Assembly: GCF_009829925.1 (NCBI RefSeq)
Contig: NZ_SNVJ01000004.1
Span: forward strand, 124,001-188,000
Direction of reading: 5' to 3'
Source of the DNA: Teichococcus coralli
Lineage (GTDB): Bacteria > Pseudomonadota > Alphaproteobacteria > Acetobacterales > Acetobacteraceae
Length of the DNA stretch: 64,000 bases
Below, piece by piece: positions 61,831 to 64,000 of this stretch (positions are counted from its first letter, which is position 1; each line of letters opens with the position of its first letter). A program made the position numbers and the translations under genes. The notes under the pieces are model-generated. The model was given only the letters and a program-made list of their open reading frames with translations, was not told where the DNA came from and made no database searches.

Positions 61831-62484
61831 ATGGCCGAGGGTCGCCTTTTCATCGGAACCAAGATGTATTCCTCCTGGTCGCTGCGCGGCTGGCTGGCCG
61901 TGCGCCTGGCCGGGCTGGAGGTGGAGGAGGTGGTGATCCCGCTGGCCGGCGGCGCCACCGCGGCGGTCAAGGAAGCCACGCCTTCCGGCACGGTGCCCTA
62001 CCTGGAGCATCGCGGCGCCCGCATCTGGGAGAGCCTGGCGATCATCGAGTACTGCGCCGAGATCGCGCCCGCCCTCTGGCCGGCGGACCCGGCGGTGCGG
62101 GCGCATGCGCGCAGCATCGCGGCGGAGATGCATGCCGGCTTCCGCGGCCTGCGCATGGCCATGCCGATGACCCTCCTGAACCGCTTCCCCGGCCAGGGGC
62201 GCACCGCGGAGGCGCTGGCCGACATCGCCCGCATCGAGGCGATCTGGCGCGAGGCGCTGCTGGCCTCGGGCGGTCCTTTCCTGTTCGGCACGGAATTCGG
62301 TGCGGCGGACGCGATGTTCGCGCCGGTCGCGTTCCGCTTCCTGACCTGGGAACCGGAGATCTCCGAGCGCAGCCGGGCCTATGTGGAGGCGGTGCGCGCG
62401 CATCCGCTGGTGCAGCGCTGGTACGAGGAGGCGGCGGCGGAGCCCGCGGAGTGGCGCCTGCCGAAATACGAGCAGCAGCCGTGA
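61831..62484 (+). CDS. Glutathione S-transferase family protein
   Basis: The 217-aa protein has the thioredoxin-fold N-terminal domain (FIGTKMYSSWSLRGWLAVRLAGL, with the Tyr/Ser pair; ATPSGTVPYLEHRGARIWESLAIIEY) and a helical C-terminal domain (FLFGTEFGAADAMFAPVAFRFLTW). It belongs to a GST group with SSWSLR. GAAGGAGA lies before the ATG. An earlier ATG at 61771 overlapping the FNR stop would add 20 residues. Confidence 0.9.
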   Translation: MAEGRLFIGTKMYSSWSLRGWLAVRLAGLEVEEVVIPLAGGATAAVKEATPSGTVPYLEHRGARIWESLAIIEYCAEIAPALWPADPAVRAHARSIAAEMHAGFRGLRMAMPMTLLNRFPGQGRTAEALADIARIEAIWREALLASGGPFLFGTEFGAADAMFAPVAFRFLTWEPEISERSRAYVEAVRAHPLVQRWYEEAAAEPAEWRLPKYEQQP

Positions 62485-63332
62485 GCGGCGCCACCAGCCT
62501 CGACCATGTCGGGCTCGGCACGCAGGATGGGGCGGGGCTCTGGGCGGCCTATGAGCGGCTGGGCTTCCGGCTGACCCCCGTGGCCCGCCAGTCCGGGCGG
62601 CGGGCGCCGGGCGCGCCGGTGGAGATGCTGGCCACCGGCAACCGCTGCGCCATGCTGCGCGAGGGCTACCTGGAGCTGCTCGCCATCTTGGAGCCGGAGC
62701 GGTTCGACAACGGGCTGGCCGGCTTCCTCGGCCGCTACGCCGGGATGCACATCGTCGCCTTCGGCATCGCGGATGCCGAGGCCGAGCTGGCCCGGCTGCG
62801 CCGTGCGGGGCTGGAGATCCCCGGCGTGGCGCATCTGGAGCGGCCGGTGGATGCGCCGGACGGGCCGCGCGCCCGCTTCTCGCGCCTTCCGCTGCCGGAC
62901 GCGCCGGAGGGGCGGCTGCAACTGATCCAGCACCACACGCCGGAGCTGCTCTGGCAGGAGCGCTGGATGGAGCACCCGAACCGCGCCGTGGCGCTGGAGA
63001 GCGTGGTGCTGGCGGCGCCGGAGCCGGCCGCCACCGCCGCCGCGCTGTCGCGCCTGACCGGGCATCCGCTGGAGCCCGACCCGGTGGGCGGCTATGCGCT
63101 GCCCCTGCCGCGCGGGCGGGTGCGCATCCTGCCGCCGGAGGCGCTCGGCGAGGTGCTGCCCGGCGTCGTCGCGCCCGCCCTGCCTTTCCTGGCGGGCTTC
63201 ACGGTGCGGACGGAGGACGGCAATGCCGCCGTGCGCCGGCTGCTTGCCGGCCTGCCGCTGCGCGAGGCGCCGGAAGGCCTGATGGTGCCGCCGGAGCTGG
63301 CGGGCGGCGCCGCGCTGGTGTTCCGCCCATGA
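62481..63332 (+). CDS. VOC/glyoxalase-like protein
   Basis: The 283-aa protein starts at GTG overlapping the GST stop. TSLDHVGLGTQDGAGLWAAYERLGFRLTPVARQSGR is the first beta-alpha-beta unit of a glyoxalase_3 type VOC protein; later come MHIVAFGIADAEAELARLRRAGLEI and LQLIQHHTPELLWQERWM. The second half repeats the fold with decay (VALESVVLAAPEPAATAAAL). Metal ligands His and Glu seem present; the reaction is unknown. Confidence 0.82.
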   Translation: MSGATSLDHVGLGTQDGAGLWAAYERLGFRLTPVARQSGRRAPGAPVEMLATGNRCAMLREGYLELLAILEPERFDNGLAGFLGRYAGMHIVAFGIADAEAELARLRRAGLEIPGVAHLERPVDAPDGPRARFSRLPLPDAPEGRLQLIQHHTPELLWQERWMEHPNRAVALESVVLAAPEPAATAAALSRLTGHPLEPDPVGGYALPLPRGRVRILPPEALGEVLPGVVAPALPFLAGFTVRTEDGNAAVRRLLAGLPLREAPEGLMVPPELAGGAALVFRP

Positions 63333-64000
63333 CCAGCCTCGCCCCGAACGCGCGTGCCATCGGCCGCTCGCTGCGCACCTACTACGCGCCCGGGCGGGCG
63401 GAGAAGCTGGATGCCTTCCTGGGCCGCTTCGTGGCGCCAGGGGAGCTGGCCTTCGACATCGGTGCCCATGTCGGCGACCGCACCGCCAGCCTGCGCCGGC
63501 TTGGCGCACGGGTGGTGGCGGTGGAGCCGCAACCGCGGCTGGGCCGCGTCCTGCAGCGGCTGTTCGGGCGGGATGCGCAGGTGACCCTTCTCGGCAGCCT
63601 GATCGGCAGCCAGCAGGGCCAGGGCCGGCTGCACCTGAACAGCGCCAACCCCACTGTCGCCACCGCTTCGAAGGCCTTCATGGCGGCGGCGGAAAAGGCG
63701 CCGGGATGGGAAGGGCAGGTCTGGGATGGCGCCATCGCCGCGGCCGTCACCACGCTGGACGCGCTGATCGAGGAGCATGGCCAGCCGGCCTTCATCAAGC
63801 TCGACATCGAGGGTTTCGAGGCGGCCGCGCTGGCCGGCCTGGGGAAGCCGGTGCGCAGCCTGTCCTTCGAGTTCACCACCCTCCAGCGGCAGGTCGCGCT
63901 CGACTGCATCGACGCGCTGGAGGCCCTGGGCGACTACAGCTTCAACGCCTGCCTGGGCGAGGAGATGCGCTTCGCGCTGGAGAGCCCCGTGCATGCCGGC
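63329..64000 (+). CDS. FkbM family methyltransferase, truncated by window end
   Basis: The first 224 codons are present. [39 protein letters not shown] gives the SAM-binding motif I and II of FkbM-type methyltransferases, and AFIKLDIEGFEAAALAGL motif IV. Such enzymes O-methylate sugars or natural products. The ATG overlaps the VOC stop by 4 bases. The 3' end lies outside the window. Confidence 0.88.
   Translation, partial: MTSLAPNARAIGRSLRTYYAPGRAEKLDAFLGRFVAPGELAFDIGAHVGDRTASLRRLGARVVAVEPQPRLGRVLQRLFGRDAQVTLLGSLIGSQQGQGRLHLNSANPTVATASKAFMAAAEKAPGWEGQVWDGAIAAAVTTLDALIEEHGQPAFIKLDIEGFEAAALAGLGKPVRSLSFEFTTLQRQVALDCIDALEALGDYSFNACLGEEMRFALESPVHAG

Noticed and set aside
1..64000. tRNA genes, rRNA, CRISPR arrays, transposases, prophage
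   Set aside because: I looked for CCA-end cloverleaf patterns, regularly spaced direct repeats and DDE/integrase motifs and saw none; the only spaced direct repeat is the coding 96-bp array at 34019-34362.

Overview
The window is chromosomal DNA of a GC-rich bacterium (GC is above 70% by eye; not computed). Several features point to an alphaproteobacterium, most likely Acetobacteraceae and Roseomonas-like: a short SRP RNA just upstream of dnaX-ybaB-recR, a complete PhyR/NepR/EcfG general stress cluster (found only in Alphaproteobacteria), the hisB-DUF2628-hisH-GNAT-hisA arrangement, and the tsaE-amgK-murU cell-wall recycling cluster. The genus is my inference. No rRNA, tRNA, CRISPR array, transposase or phage module was seen. 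Almost every gene is dense, co-oriented housekeeping DNA.

Layout. 1-4.2 kb: a lipoprotein fragment, nudC, SRP RNA, dnaX, ybaB, recR, ended by a strong terminator. 4.2-7.5 kb: a small proteasome-like Ntn hydrolase, an EcsC-like protein, hslU and hslV. 7.6-10.7 kb: histidine genes hisB, hisH, hisA with DUF2628 and GNAT genes between them. 10.8-14.6 kb (minus): a RutE-like nitroreductase, NfuA-like scaffold, UspA-like protein, TIGR02186-like protein and TauE/SafE exporter. 14.6-20.3 kb: an exported 5'-nucleotidase, a lower-GC GNAT gene between two halves of an intergenic repeat, an amino-acid ABC transporter without a binding protein, and a second GNAT gene. 20.5-26.4 kb: a GDSL esterase, NeuD-type acyltransferase, Kup potassium transporter and MHS-type transporter. 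26.9-34.8 kb: stress and envelope region with MarR regulator, YqjD/YqjE-like pair, HWE-type sensor kinase, NepR, two EcfG-like sigma factors, PhyR, DUF1328 and a tandem-repeat lipoprotein. 34.8-42.1 kb: DedA, ArnT-like transferase, split chromate transporter, rsmB, rpe, heparinase-like protein. 42.3-47.1 kb: a glycosyltransferase and the four dTDP-L-rhamnose genes rfbC-B-A-D. 47.3-57.1 kb: a class A PBP, a DHp-like protein, a serine protease, MFS, BrkB-like, Rieske/FAD reductase and DUF1080 genes. 57.2-64 kb: murU-amgK-tsaE (minus), then a Tat-signal SDR, FNR, GST, VOC protein and a truncated FkbM methyltransferase.

The most interesting signals lie between genes. (1) A family of palindromic elements with a GGGGGAAGGAATTCCCCC core occurs as facing pairs after stop codons; one pair is split by about 0.75 kb of lower-GC DNA carrying a GNAT gene. 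(2) A second composite repeat, modules A and B, occurs twice in opposite orientation and reaches into coding ends: B supplies the stop codon of one GNAT gene and A the C-terminal tail of a MarR gene. (3) Three intergenic matches to the EcfG promoter GGAAC-N16-CGTT mark a candidate stress regulon: the tandem-repeat lipoprotein, a 105-aa unknown gene followed by a DUF1080 gene, and the region leading to the MHS transporter. Starts were chosen by hand and are approximate where stated.
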